Translations under genes and position numbers: made by a program
Shown: piece after piece, positions 1 to 6,900 of the stretch
Numbering within the stretch: the stretch's first letter is position 1
How the letters are laid out: the number at the start of each line of letters is the position of its first letter
Assembly (NCBI GenBank): GCA_964633815.1
Contig: CAZWHW010000035.1
Span: 1-14,866, forward strand
Origin: CALKZN01 sp964633815
Lineage (GTDB): Bacteria; Pseudomonadota; Gammaproteobacteria; Arenicellales; Arenicellaceae
Direction of reading: 5' to 3'
DNA: 14,866 nt
The notes under the pieces: model-generated
Databases searched by the model: none
What the model was told of the DNA's origin: nothing
Seen by the model: only the letters and a program-made list of their open reading frames with translations

Positions 1-55
1 TCGTGAAGGCGGTCGTACAGTTGGCGCAGGCGTTGTTGCTAAAATCACTGCATAA
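1..55 (+). CDS. tuf: Elongation factor Tu, C-terminal end (partial)
   Basis: The reading frame from base 2 gives REGGRTVGAGVVAKITA and then TAA at 53-55. This is the nearly invariant end of EF-Tu domain 3. EF-Tu is the GTPase that carries aminoacyl-tRNA to the ribosome. Only 17 residues are in the window, so nothing can be said about its start or G domain. Its place before tRNA-Trp and secE matches the tufB position of gammaproteobacteria. Such genomes usually have a second tuf copy in the str operon, which is not in this window. Confidence 0.93.
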   Translation, partial: REGGRTVGAGVVAKITA

Positions 56-102
56 TTTCAGCGAATATTTATCGAATATTCTTCGAAAAAAACGCTAGAA
101 AT

Positions 103-136
103 AAAAGGTGGAGTGCTTTATAGTACGCCACCTTTT
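103..136 (+). terminator. Rho-independent terminator after tuf
   Basis: AAAAGGTGG (103-111) pairs exactly with CCACCTTTT (128-136). Inside, GTGC (113-116) pairs with GTAC (123-126) with one G-U, after a single A/G mismatch, leaving a TTTATA loop. The T run is the 3' arm of the stem itself rather than a long tail. It lies 48 bases after the tuf stop codon and before tRNA-Trp, so it probably separates the tuf transcript from what follows, perhaps incompletely. Confidence 0.75.
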
Positions 137-193
137 GCGTGTTTATGTAAACGTGTAAGTGTTTTACAGAAAAGCGCAAACATTATGAATGAT

Positions 194-269
194 AGGTCAG
201 TAGCTCAATTGGCAGAGCGACGGTCTCCAAAACCGTAGGTTGGGGGTTCGATTCCCTCCTGACCTGCCA
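194..269 (+). tRNA. tRNA-Trp (anticodon CCA)
   Basis: A complete 76-base cloverleaf is visible. The acceptor arm AGGTCAG pairs with CTGACCT and is followed by an encoded GCCA end. The D arm is GCTC/GAGC. The anticodon arm is ACGGT/ACCGT around the loop CTCCAAA, giving anticodon CCA at 227-229, which reads the UGG tryptophan codon. The T arm holds GGTTCGATTCC. A tRNA-Trp between tuf and secE is a familiar gammaproteobacterial arrangement. I see no convincing promoter in the 57 bases between the tuf terminator and the tRNA. A weak TTTACA (163-168) is present but its spacing to any -10-like box is poor, so transcription may come partly from readthrough. Confidence 0.97.
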
Positions 270-287
270 TGTTTGTGATGTAACTTT

Positions 288-317
288 TTGAAAATAAAGG
301 TTTAAATTAAGTATACA
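288..317 (+). promoter_or_regulatory. Candidate sigma-70 promoter for secE-nusG
   Basis: TTGAAA at 288-293 matches the -35 consensus at five of six positions. It is followed after 18 bases by TATACA at 312-317, which matches the -10 consensus at four of six. A transcript would begin near base 324, about 38 bases before the secE start. The position, just after tRNA-Trp and before secE, is where a promoter is expected. The assignment rests on sequence match only. Confidence 0.4.
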
Positions 318-361
318 GAGTTGTTGTTGCTTTATTTGTTAAAGAAAATTGGTTGTGAAAA

Positions 362-724
362 ATGCTTGATAAAATAAAAATTTCAGTTGCTGCATTACTT
401 GTTTTAGCAGGTGTTGTTGGTTACTACCAATTGCCTAATATTATGGGTGAAAATGTATCACCATTATTGCAGTTTGCTGTCATTGCTATTGCATTGATTG
501 CGGCAGCAGTAACATTTTTTTCATCTGAAACGGGCGATGCAACCCGTGCCTATGGTAAAGGGGCGATCATTGAGTTAAAGAAAATGATTTGGCCGAACAA
601 GCAAGAAACAATTCAAGGCACTGTGATGGTGATTATTTTGGTCATCATTTTTTCATTATTTCTTTGGTTGATAGATTCATTGTCATTTAAGGCGATCTAT
701 GAATTAATTTTGGGTGTGGCGTAA
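362..724 (+). CDS. secE: Protein translocase subunit SecE
   Basis: SecE is the essential clamp subunit of the SecYEG channel in the inner membrane, through which Sec substrates are exported or inserted. The 120-residue product is close to the 127 residues of the E. coli protein and has the same three-helix plan. Hydrophobic segments lie at about residues 7-24, 35-53 and 86-107. Between the second and third is the conserved amphipathic cytoplasmic helix ending in ELKKMIWPNKQET, whose W-P and Q-E-T residues are the family signature and contact SecY. The ATG at 362 is chosen because the first membrane helix follows at once; the upstream Shine-Dalgarno sequence is weak (purines at 357-361). It is followed after 57 bases by nusG, the usual secE-nusG pair, and both are probably cotranscribed. 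Confidence 0.95.
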   Translation: MLDKIKISVAALLVLAGVVGYYQLPNIMGENVSPLLQFAVIAIALIAAAVTFFSSETGDATRAYGKGAIIELKKMIWPNKQETIQGTVMVIILVIIFSLFLWLIDSLSFKAIYELILGVA

Positions 725-781
725 ACATTCAGAGTTAAGATTTATCAATACAAACTAAAGAATTTATAAAGAGAATCGACT

Positions 782-1315
782 ATGGCAAAACAATGGTATG
801 TATTACAAGCGTACTCGAATTATGAAAAACGTGTTAAAGAGTCGCTCGAAGAACATATTGAACGCTTGGGTATGCAAGAATACTTTGGCGAAATTCTAGT
901 GCCAACTGAAGAAGTGGTTGAAATGCGAGCAGGTGTTAAACGCACTAGCGAGCGTCGCTTTTTGCCAGGTTATGTTTTGGTTGAGATGGAATTAAATGAT
1001 GAGTCATGGCATTTGGTTAAAAGTGTGCCACGTGTATCTGGCTTTGTTGGCGGTACAAGTGATCAGCCTGCACCAATTTCTGAAAAAGAAGCTGAAGCGA
1101 TCTTGCAACAAGTGAAAATGGGTTCTGAGCAGCCGCGACATAAATTTTCATTCCAAGCAGGTGAGTTGGTACGTGTTATTGATGGGCCGTTTGCTGATTT
1201 TAATGGCACGGTTGAAGATGTGAATTATGAGAAATCGAAACTACGTGTTTCGGTTTCAATTTTTGGTAGATCAACACCTGTTGAACTTGACTTTGGTCAA
1301 GTTGAAAAGGGTTAG
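782..1315 (+). CDS. nusG: Transcription termination/antitermination protein NusG
   Basis: NusG binds the beta' clamp of elongating RNA polymerase, suppresses pausing, and through its KOW domain recruits Rho or ribosomal protein S10, linking transcription to translation. The 177-residue product is nearly full family length (E. coli 181). Residues 4 to about 115 form the NGN domain, beginning KQWYVLQAYSNYEKRV, with the conserved stretch RRFLPGYVLVEM near residues 58-69 and VSGFVGG at about 85-91. The KOW domain is at about 124-177, with GELVRVIDGPFADFNGTVE. The ATG is preceded by a modest AAGAGAA ribosome site at 769-775. The gene ends 93 bases before rplK; that gap carries the L1-site-like leader described separately. 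Confidence 0.97.
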   Translation: MAKQWYVLQAYSNYEKRVKESLEEHIERLGMQEYFGEILVPTEEVVEMRAGVKRTSERRFLPGYVLVEMELNDESWHLVKSVPRVSGFVGGTSDQPAPISEKEAEAILQQVKMGSEQPRHKFSFQAGELVRVIDGPFADFNGTVEDVNYEKSKLRVSVSIFGRSTPVELDFGQVEKG

Positions 1316-1340
1316 GTTTATTTTTATTTAACTACACAGA

Positions 1341-1393
1341 CGGGGAGCTTTTTCTTTAGTTTTGTTTAAATTAAAGAACAGCGTTTGAACCCG
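1341..1393 (+). promoter_or_regulatory. rplK leader hairpin resembling the L1 binding site of 23S rRNA
   Basis: CGGG (1341-1344) pairs with CCCG (1390-1393). An asymmetric internal loop of GA against GTTTGAA follows. Above it, GCT (1347-1349) pairs with AGC (1380-1382) and, after a TT/C mismatch, TTCTTTA (1352-1358) pairs with TAAAGAA (1372-1378), closing a 13-base loop. The 5' GGGGAG and 3' TTGAA-CC elements resemble the two strands of the L1 site of 23S rRNA (GGGAGG and UUGAAAUACC). In E. coli, L1 represses translation of its own rplK-rplA mRNA by binding such a leader. Here the structure ends directly at the GAAGAGG ribosome site of rplK (1393-1399), so bound L1 could block initiation. The pairing is seen in the sequence; the function is inferred. 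Confidence 0.6.
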
Positions 1394-1408
1394 AAGAGGT
1401 ATATAACA

Positions 1409-1840
1409 ATGGCTAAAAAAGTCGATGCGCTAATTAAGCTGCAAGTTCCTGCTGGTGGTGCAAATCCTAGTCCACCTGTTGGTCCAGCTCTTGGTCAGCA
1501 TGGTGTGAACATTATGGAGTTCTGTAAGGCGTTTAACGCAGCTACTCAGGAAATGGAGAAAAATCTTCCAGTGCCTGTAGTAATTACTGTGTATAACGAT
1601 AAGAGCTTTACTTACATCATGAAAACTCCACCAGCTTCAATTTTATTGAAGAAGGCTGCGGGTATTCAAAAAGGTTCTGGTGTTCCTCATACTGATAAAG
1701 TTGGTAAAGTGACGCGTGCGCAATTAGAAGAAATTGCACAAATTAAAATGGCTGACCTAAATGCCTATGACATGGATCAAGCGGTAAAAATTATCGCTGG
1801 TAGTGCTCGTAGTATGGGTATTGAAACGGAGGATGTGTAA
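1409..1840 (+). CDS. rplK: 50S ribosomal protein L11
   Basis: L11 binds the 23S rRNA GTPase-associated centre (helices 43-44), where it helps elongation and release factors work and is needed for RelA activation. The product is 143 residues (E. coli 142). The N-terminal domain carries the proline-rich segment NPSPPVGPALGQHGVN at about residues 19-34, whose prolines line the thiostrepton-binding cleft. KTPPAS at 72-77 is the interdomain linker, and the C-terminal RNA-binding domain ends in ARSMGIETEDV. I chose ATG 1409 over an in-frame TTG at 1385: it gives the standard MAKKV start and has AGAGG at 1395-1399 at good spacing, while the TTG lies inside the leader hairpin. The stop codon directly abuts rplA, with no gap, so the pair is likely translationally coupled. 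Confidence 0.97.
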   Translation: MAKKVDALIKLQVPAGGANPSPPVGPALGQHGVNIMEFCKAFNAATQEMEKNLPVPVVITVYNDKSFTYIMKTPPASILLKKAAGIQKGSGVPHTDKVGKVTRAQLEEIAQIKMADLNAYDMDQAVKIIAGSARSMGIETEDV

Positions 1841-2530
1841 ATGTCTAAACGTATGAAAGCTGTCGTAGGAAAAGTCGAAGCAGAAAAGTTATATACCGTT
1901 GAAGAGGCATTATCATTAGCAAAAGACACTGCCTCTGCAAAATTTGATGAAGCTGTAGATGTTGCGATTAATCTTGGTATTGATGCAAAGAAATCAGATC
2001 AAGCGGTTCGTGGCGCTACTGTGCTTCCAAAAGGCACAGGCAAGACAGTGCGTGTTGCTGTATTTGCTGAAGGCGATAAAGCTGAAGCGGCTAAAGCGGC
2101 TGGTGCTGATGTTGTTGGTCTTGATGATTTGGCCGAAGAAGTGAAAAAAGGCAATATGGACTTTGATGTTGTTATCGCCAGTCCAGACACAATGCGTGTT
2201 GTTGGCCAGCTAGGTCAGATCTTAGGCCCAAAAGGCCTAATGCCAAATCCTAAAACTGGCACTGTGTCTCCTGATGTTGCCAAGGCTGTAGAAAATGCTA
2301 AAGCAGGTCAGGTGCAATTTCGTGTTGATAAATCAGGTATTATCCATTGTTCTATTGGTAAAGCCTCTTTCTCAGCAGATGATTTGCAAGAAAATTTTAC
2401 TGCTCTTTTGACAGCATTGCATAAGGCTAAGCCTGCAACTGCGAAAGGTCAGTATTTCAAACGTGTTTCTGTATCCACAACAATGGGTCCAGGAATTCGC
2501 GTCGATCGTGCGGATTTGCCACAGTTCTAA
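1841..2530 (+). CDS. rplA: 50S ribosomal protein L1
   Basis: L1 forms the mobile stalk beside the ribosomal E site that helps release deacylated tRNA. In well-studied bacteria it also represses its own operon by binding the rplK leader. The 229-residue product matches the family (E. coli 234). Domain I residues from both ends carry the RNA-binding surface, including FDEAVDVAINLGID at about 35-48 and the C-terminal STTMGPGIRVD at 212-222. Domain II, in the middle, includes the signature GQILGPKGLMPNPKTGTV at about 125-142. The ATG follows the rplK stop codon immediately; its GGAGG ribosome site (1828-1832) lies inside the last codons of rplK. This fits coupled translation and control of both genes from a single leader. 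Confidence 0.97.
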   Translation: MSKRMKAVVGKVEAEKLYTVEEALSLAKDTASAKFDEAVDVAINLGIDAKKSDQAVRGATVLPKGTGKTVRVAVFAEGDKAEAAKAAGADVVGLDDLAEEVKKGNMDFDVVIASPDTMRVVGQLGQILGPKGLMPNPKTGTVSPDVAKAVENAKAGQVQFRVDKSGIIHCSIGKASFSADDLQENFTALLTALHKAKPATAKGQYFKRVSVSTTMGPGIRVDRADLPQF

Positions 2531-2769
2531 TCGAACTGAGTGAACAACATGATTGATATTGGTGCTTAGTAATTTATTGTCTTTTTGGAGAATTGGTTAT
2601 TAAGTTGTCTTAGACCGTAGGTGTATTGTTTTTGTTTAACAGTAGTTTTATAAAAATAATGCTTAATCTATATAGCCTACGTAGATGGTTACCGAAGTGA
2701 GAAAAATTATGAAAGATATAAATCGACATAAAAATTCAAGCTTAGGTGCCGAAACTGGAGGTAGCTCTT
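2531..2769 (+). promoter_or_regulatory. rplJ leader, probable L10-L12 autoregulatory region
   Basis: This 239-base gap lies where many bacteria have a leader bound by the L10-(L12)n complex to repress rplJ-rplL translation. Two adjacent helices are visible. The first is GGT (2595-2597) and TTAAG (2600-2604) pairing with CTTAG (2609-2613) and ACC (2614-2616), with a two-base bulge and a TTGT loop. The second is CGTAGG (2616-2621) with CCTACG (2676-2681), enclosing about 54 AT-rich bases; the two helices share base 2616. E. coli also has a promoter for rplJ in this gap. Here a weak TTGTCT (2578-2583) lies 17 bases before TTAAGT, which is not convincing. The rplJ ribosome site GGAGGT is at 2757-2762. 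Regulation is inferred from position and pairing. Confidence 0.5.
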
Positions 2770-3294
2770 ATGAGCCTAAATCTTGATCAAAAGAAGCAGG
2801 TCGTTAAAGACGTCTCCGCTGTGTTGCAAGAGTCTCAAGCAGTGATTGTAGCTGAATACCGCGGTATGACCGTGGAGCAAATGTCAGGTCTACGTCGCGC
2901 TGCACATGACAATAATGTCGTCATCCAAGTGGTGAAGAATTCATTGTTGAAACGTGCTGCTGAAGACACTTCATTTGAATGCTTGTCAGAAAGTTTTGTT
3001 GGCCCCTTGGTGTTTGCTGCATCGGAAGATCCGGTTGCAGTTGCTAAAGTGGTTGATGAGTTTCAAGGCCAAGTCGATGCTTTAAATATTAAAGCAGGGG
3101 CGATGGGCGGAAGCTTACTTTCAGCAGGTGAAATCACTGCGCTGGCTAAGTTGCCAAGTCGCGATGAGTTGTTAGCGAAGTTGATGGGCACTATGCAAGC
3201 GCCAATCACGAAAACTGCGCAAACACTTAACGAGATTCCAACTAAGTTTGTGCGTGGATTGGCAGCGGTTAGAGACGCTCAAGAAGCGGCCTAA
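2770..3294 (+). CDS. rplJ: 50S ribosomal protein L10
   Basis: L10 is the base of the ribosomal stalk: its N-terminal domain binds 23S rRNA beside L11, and its C-terminal helix holds dimers of L7/L12. The product is 174 residues (E. coli 165). It shows the family start MSLNLDQKKQVVKDV, the conserved AEYRGMTVEQMSGLRR near residues 28-43, VVKNSLLKRA near 58-68, and a C-terminal helix from about 130 on (RDELLAKLMGTMQAP through the end) that would carry the L12 sites. ATG 2770 is preferred over an in-frame TTG at 2746 because GGAGGT (2757-2762) sits seven bases before it and the product then begins as the family does. rplL follows after 64 bases. Confidence 0.96.
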   Translation: MSLNLDQKKQVVKDVSAVLQESQAVIVAEYRGMTVEQMSGLRRAAHDNNVVIQVVKNSLLKRAAEDTSFECLSESFVGPLVFAASEDPVAVAKVVDEFQGQVDALNIKAGAMGGSLLSAGEITALAKLPSRDELLAKLMGTMQAPITKTAQTLNEIPTKFVRGLAAVRDAQEAA

Positions 3295-3358
3295 TCCGGT
3301 TTTATTTTTAAACCTAAGTGAACGTGTAATTTAAATAATATCGTTCGGAGTTTTTATT

Positions 3359-3736
3359 ATGAGTAAACAAGAAGAGATTTTAGAAGCCATTGCTGGCTTA
3401 TCAGTACTTGAACTTTCAGAGCTAATTACAGCGATGGAAGATAAATTTGGCGTTTCTGCAGCTGCTGCTGCGGTTGCTGTAGCTGCTCCTGCAGCTGGTG
3501 GCGACGCAGGTGGCGCGGCCGAGAAAGACGAGTTCGACGTTGTTCTAGCTGGTTTTGGTGACAATAAAGTTGCTGTCATTAAAGCAGTTCGCGCTGCTAC
3601 AGGTCTTGGCCTTAAAGAAGCGAAAGAAATGGTTGAAGGCGCACCTGCTGCTGTTAAGGAAGGTGTTGCTAAAGCTGAAGCTGAAGAGCTTAAGAAAACT
3701 CTTGAAGAAGCTGGTGCTTCTGTTGAGCTTAAGTAA
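3359..3736 (+). CDS. rplL: 50S ribosomal protein L7/L12
   Basis: L7/L12 is the multicopy, flexible stalk protein that recruits translational GTPases. The product is 125 residues (E. coli 120). Residues 1 to about 35 form the dimerisation and L10-binding domain (EEILEAIAGLSVLELSELITAMEDKFGV). An alanine/glycine-rich hinge follows at about 36-57. The C-terminal factor-binding domain, from about 58, contains KVAVIKAVRAATGLGLKEAK and ends in GASVELK. The ribosome site CGGAG (3346-3350) is eight bases before the ATG. Codon choice is strongly biased, with GCT, GAA and GTT dominant, as expected for one of the most abundant proteins in the cell. The hinge is somewhat longer in Ala and Gly than in E. 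coli. Confidence 0.97.
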   Translation: MSKQEEILEAIAGLSVLELSELITAMEDKFGVSAAAAAVAVAAPAAGGDAGGAAEKDEFDVVLAGFGDNKVAVIKAVRAATGLGLKEAKEMVEGAPAAVKEGVAKAEAEELKKTLEEAGASVELK

Positions 3737-3803
3737 GCTGAGTTGGCATCTCTGTTTTCGCTGTCAAGCTTGTTGTTGAACGAGTTGCAGCAAAACGAAA
3801 AGT

Positions 3804-3847
3804 CTAACGGCTGGCGGGTTTTTTCTCGCTGGCCTTTAGCATTTTTT
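3804..3847 (+). terminator. Attenuator-type terminator between rplL and rpoB
   Basis: CTAA (3804-3807) and GGCTGGCGGG (3809-3818) pair with CTCGCTGGCC (3825-3834) and TTAG (3836-3839). This gives a 14-bp helix with one C/T mismatch, three G-U pairs and a T6 loop. A run of six T (3842-3847) follows two bases later, the usual form of an intrinsic terminator. No terminator is expected to be complete here, because rpoB and rpoC have no other obvious promoter. In E. coli the corresponding gap holds an attenuator that lets only part of the transcripts through, lowering polymerase subunit output relative to ribosomal proteins. The same role is inferred. Confidence 0.75.
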
Positions 3848-3877
3848 GGATTTAGAGATATTTTGATCTCTAAATCC
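3848..3877 (+). promoter_or_regulatory. Perfect 12-bp hairpin before rpoB, possible RNase III site
   Basis: GGATTTAGAGAT (3848-3859) is exactly complementary to ATCTCTAAATCC (3866-3877) around an ATTTTG loop. It begins directly after the T run of the attenuator and ends 53 bases before the rpoB start. E. coli has an RNase III processing site in the same intergenic region, which separates the ribosomal and polymerase parts of the message. The position suggests the same here, although 12 bp is shorter than most RNase III substrates. Alternatively it protects the 5' end of an rpoBC message. Confidence 0.5.
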
Positions 3878-3930
3878 TGCGTTAGCGAAATAAACTGACA
3901 GATTTAAGGGCAACCTTAGTAGAGGAAATT

Positions 3931-6900
3931 ATGGGCTATTCTTTCACTCAAAAAAAACGTCTTAGAAAAAGTTTCAGTAAGCGTCCAGACGCGGCATTGG
4001 AAACTCCTTATCTGCTTGCTATGCAGAAAGATTCTTATCACAAGTTTCTTCAAGCAGAAAAACAACCTGACGGGCGCAATAGGCATGGTCTACAAGCGGC
4101 GTTTGAATCGGTTTTTCCGATAGTTAGTTATAATGGTAGTGCGGCTCTTGAATTTGTGAGCTATCGATTAGGCACGCCAGTTTTTGATGTGAATGAATGT
4201 CAACAACGCGGCATCATCTTTGCTGCGCCATTACGCGTAAAAATGGCACTAGTCTTTTACAATAAAGACGATTCAACTGGTGGAAAATCCATCAAAGAAA
4301 AGATTGAACAAGAGGTATATCTTGGTGATATGCCTTTGATGACTGATAATGGAACATTCGTTATCAATGGTACTGAGCGTGTGGTTGTTTCTCAATTACA
4401 TCGCTCACCAGGTGTGTTTTTCGATCATGATCGAGGTAAAACACATTCTTCAGGCAAGCTATTGTTTTCATCTCGTGTAATTCCATACCGTGGTTCATGG
4501 TTGGATTTTGAGTTTGATCCAAAAGATTTGGTTTATATTCGTATTGACCGTCGTCGCAAATTACCTGCGACAATTTTGCTACGTGCATTGGGTTATAGCA
4601 CGACCGAAATTTTGGAAATGTTCTTTGATAGCGATAGCTTCAAGCTTGCCAAAAAAGGTGTGGAACTGAAATTAGTACCTGCACGTATGCGTGGTGAACA
4701 ATTTGATTTTGATATTAAAGGTAAGGGTGGTAAAGCAATCGTTCCTGCTGGTCGCCGTATTACAGCTCGTCATATCAAATTAATTGAAGAAGCAGGATTG
4801 AAGACTCTTGCAGTACCTAATGATTTTGTTATAGGTCGTTCATTGGCTCGTGATTTCGCGAATAAAGATGGTGAACTAATTGCTGAAGCAAATCAGGTCA
4901 TTACTGAAGAATTGTTAGAAACGTTGGTTGAAGCCGGCGTCAAAGCATTTGAAACAATTTATACTAATGATATAGATCATGGTCCATTTGTTTCTGAAAC
5001 CATGCGCATTGACTCAACAACAAATCAATTGGAAGCGCAGATTGAAATTTATCGCATGATGCGCCCAGGTGAGCCGCCAACAAAAGAAGCTGCGGCAACT
5101 TTATTTAATAATCTATTTTTCAATGCAGAACGCTACGATTTATCCGAAGTTGGACGTATGAAATTTAATCGTCGTTTAGCCCGCGACGAAGATATCGGCG
5201 AAGGCGTATTGAGTAAAGATGACGTTATTGATGTCATGAAAACACTGATTGATTTGAAAAACGGTAAGGGTGAAATCGACGATATTGATAACCTTGGTAA
5301 TCGCCGTGTTCGTTCGGTTGGTGAGTTGGTTGAAAATCAATTCCGTGTTGGTTTAGTGCGAGTTGAGCGTGCCGTGAAAGAGCGTTTGACTTTGGCTGAA
5401 ACTGAAGGCTTAACACCTCAAGATTTAATCAATGCTAAGCCAGTCTCTGCAGTGATCAAAGAATTTTTTGGATCAAGCCAGTTGTCGCAGTTTATGGATC
5501 AAACCAATCCATTATCAGAAGTGACACACAAACGTCGTGTTTCGGCATTAGGGCCGGGTGGTCTAACACGAGAACGCGCAGGGTTTGAAGTGCGTGACGT
5601 GCATGCAACTCACTACGGCCGCGTTTGCCCAATTGAAACACCTGAAGGTCCAAATATTGGCTTGATCAATTCGTTGGCGGTTTATGCGCGAACCAATGAT
5701 TATGGTTTCCTTGAGACACCGTATGTCAAAGTTGAAAAAGGCAAGATTACTGATCAAGTTGAATATTTATCCGCGATTGAAGAGAAAAACTATGTGATTG
5801 CGCAGGCAAATGCTGAGTTGAGTAAGTCAGGTAAATTTGTGAATGATTTGGTTTCATGTCGTCATAAAAATGAATTCTCATTAGCTATTCCTAAAGATAT
5901 TGAGTATATGGATGTCGCGCCATCGCAAATTGTATCGGTTGCTGCTTCTTTGATTCCGTTCTTAGAGCATGATGATGCTAACCGTGCATTGATGGGTTCA
6001 AACATGCAACGTCAAGCTGTGCCTACTTTGGTTTCTGAAAAGCCACTGGTTGGTACAGGTATGGAGCGTGTTGTAGCGGTTGACTCTGGTGTTGCATTGG
6101 CTGCTAAGCGTGGTGGTGTTGTTGAATCAGTGGATGCGGCTCGTATCGTGATTCGTGTGAATGATGACGAAGCTGTTGCTGGTGAAGCAGGTGTTGATAT
6201 TTATAATTTAATTAAATATACCCGTTCTAACCAAAACACGAACATCAATCAAAAACCATTAGTCAAAGCTGGTGATTTTATTCAGCGTGGCGATGTGTTA
6301 GCTGACGGCCCTTCGACTGACATGGGTGAGTTGGCCTTAGGTAAAAACGTCATGATCGCTTTTATGCCTTGGAATGGATATAACTTTGAGGATTCAATCT
6401 TGATTTCTGAAAAGTTGGTAAAAGATGATGTTTATACAACGATTCATATTGAAGAGTTAACTTGTGTTGCTCGTGATACAAAGTTGGGCACAGAAGAAGT
6501 CACGCGTGATATTCCAAATGTGGGTGAACGTGCTTTATCTAACTTGGATGAGTCTGGCATTGTTTATATCGGTGCAGAAGTCAAAGGCGGCGATATCTTG
6601 GTAGGTAAAGTCACACCAAAAGGCGAGACGCAATTAACACCTGAAGAAAAGTTGCTGCGCGCAATTTTTGGTGAAAAAGCTTCTGATGTAAAAGATTCTT
6701 CGTTACGCCTTAAAGGTAGTATGAAGGGTACTGTTATTGACGTGCAGGTTTTCACTCGTGATGGTGTTGAAAAAGATGCTCGCGCGATGGCAATTGAAGA
6801 GTCTGAACTTGAAAGCATTCGTAAAGATTTGAATGATCAATTCCGTATTGTCGAAGAAGATACTTATGCGCGTATTGAGAGCCTGATTACAAATAAAGTA

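Noticed and set aside
62..80. Direct repeat CGAATATT (62-69 and 73-80) after tuf
   Set aside because: It is short, AT-rich and only two copies; no attachment site or regulatory role can be supported.
1385..1408. TTG start adding eight residues to L11
   Set aside because: It lies inside the leader hairpin, and the family start MAKK at 1409 has a proper ribosome site.
2746..2769. TTG start adding eight residues to L10
   Set aside because: The extension covers the ribosome site of the ATG at 2770 and does not fit the family N-terminus.
2709..2786. Small reading frame of 25 codons starting MKDINRH and overlapping the rplJ start
   Set aside because: It has only a weak purine stretch before its ATG, lies in the structured leader, and shows no family resemblance. 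It is mentioned only as a possible uORF, not called as a gene.
3331..3579. Minus-strand frame opposite rplL rich in Ala, Ser and Pro
   Set aside because: Its composition is the mirror of the rplL alanine hinge, and the gene on the plus strand is certain.
5470..5550. Possible rifampicin-resistance substitutions in RpoB
   Set aside because: The residues matching E. coli Q513, D516, H526 and S531 are all wild type.
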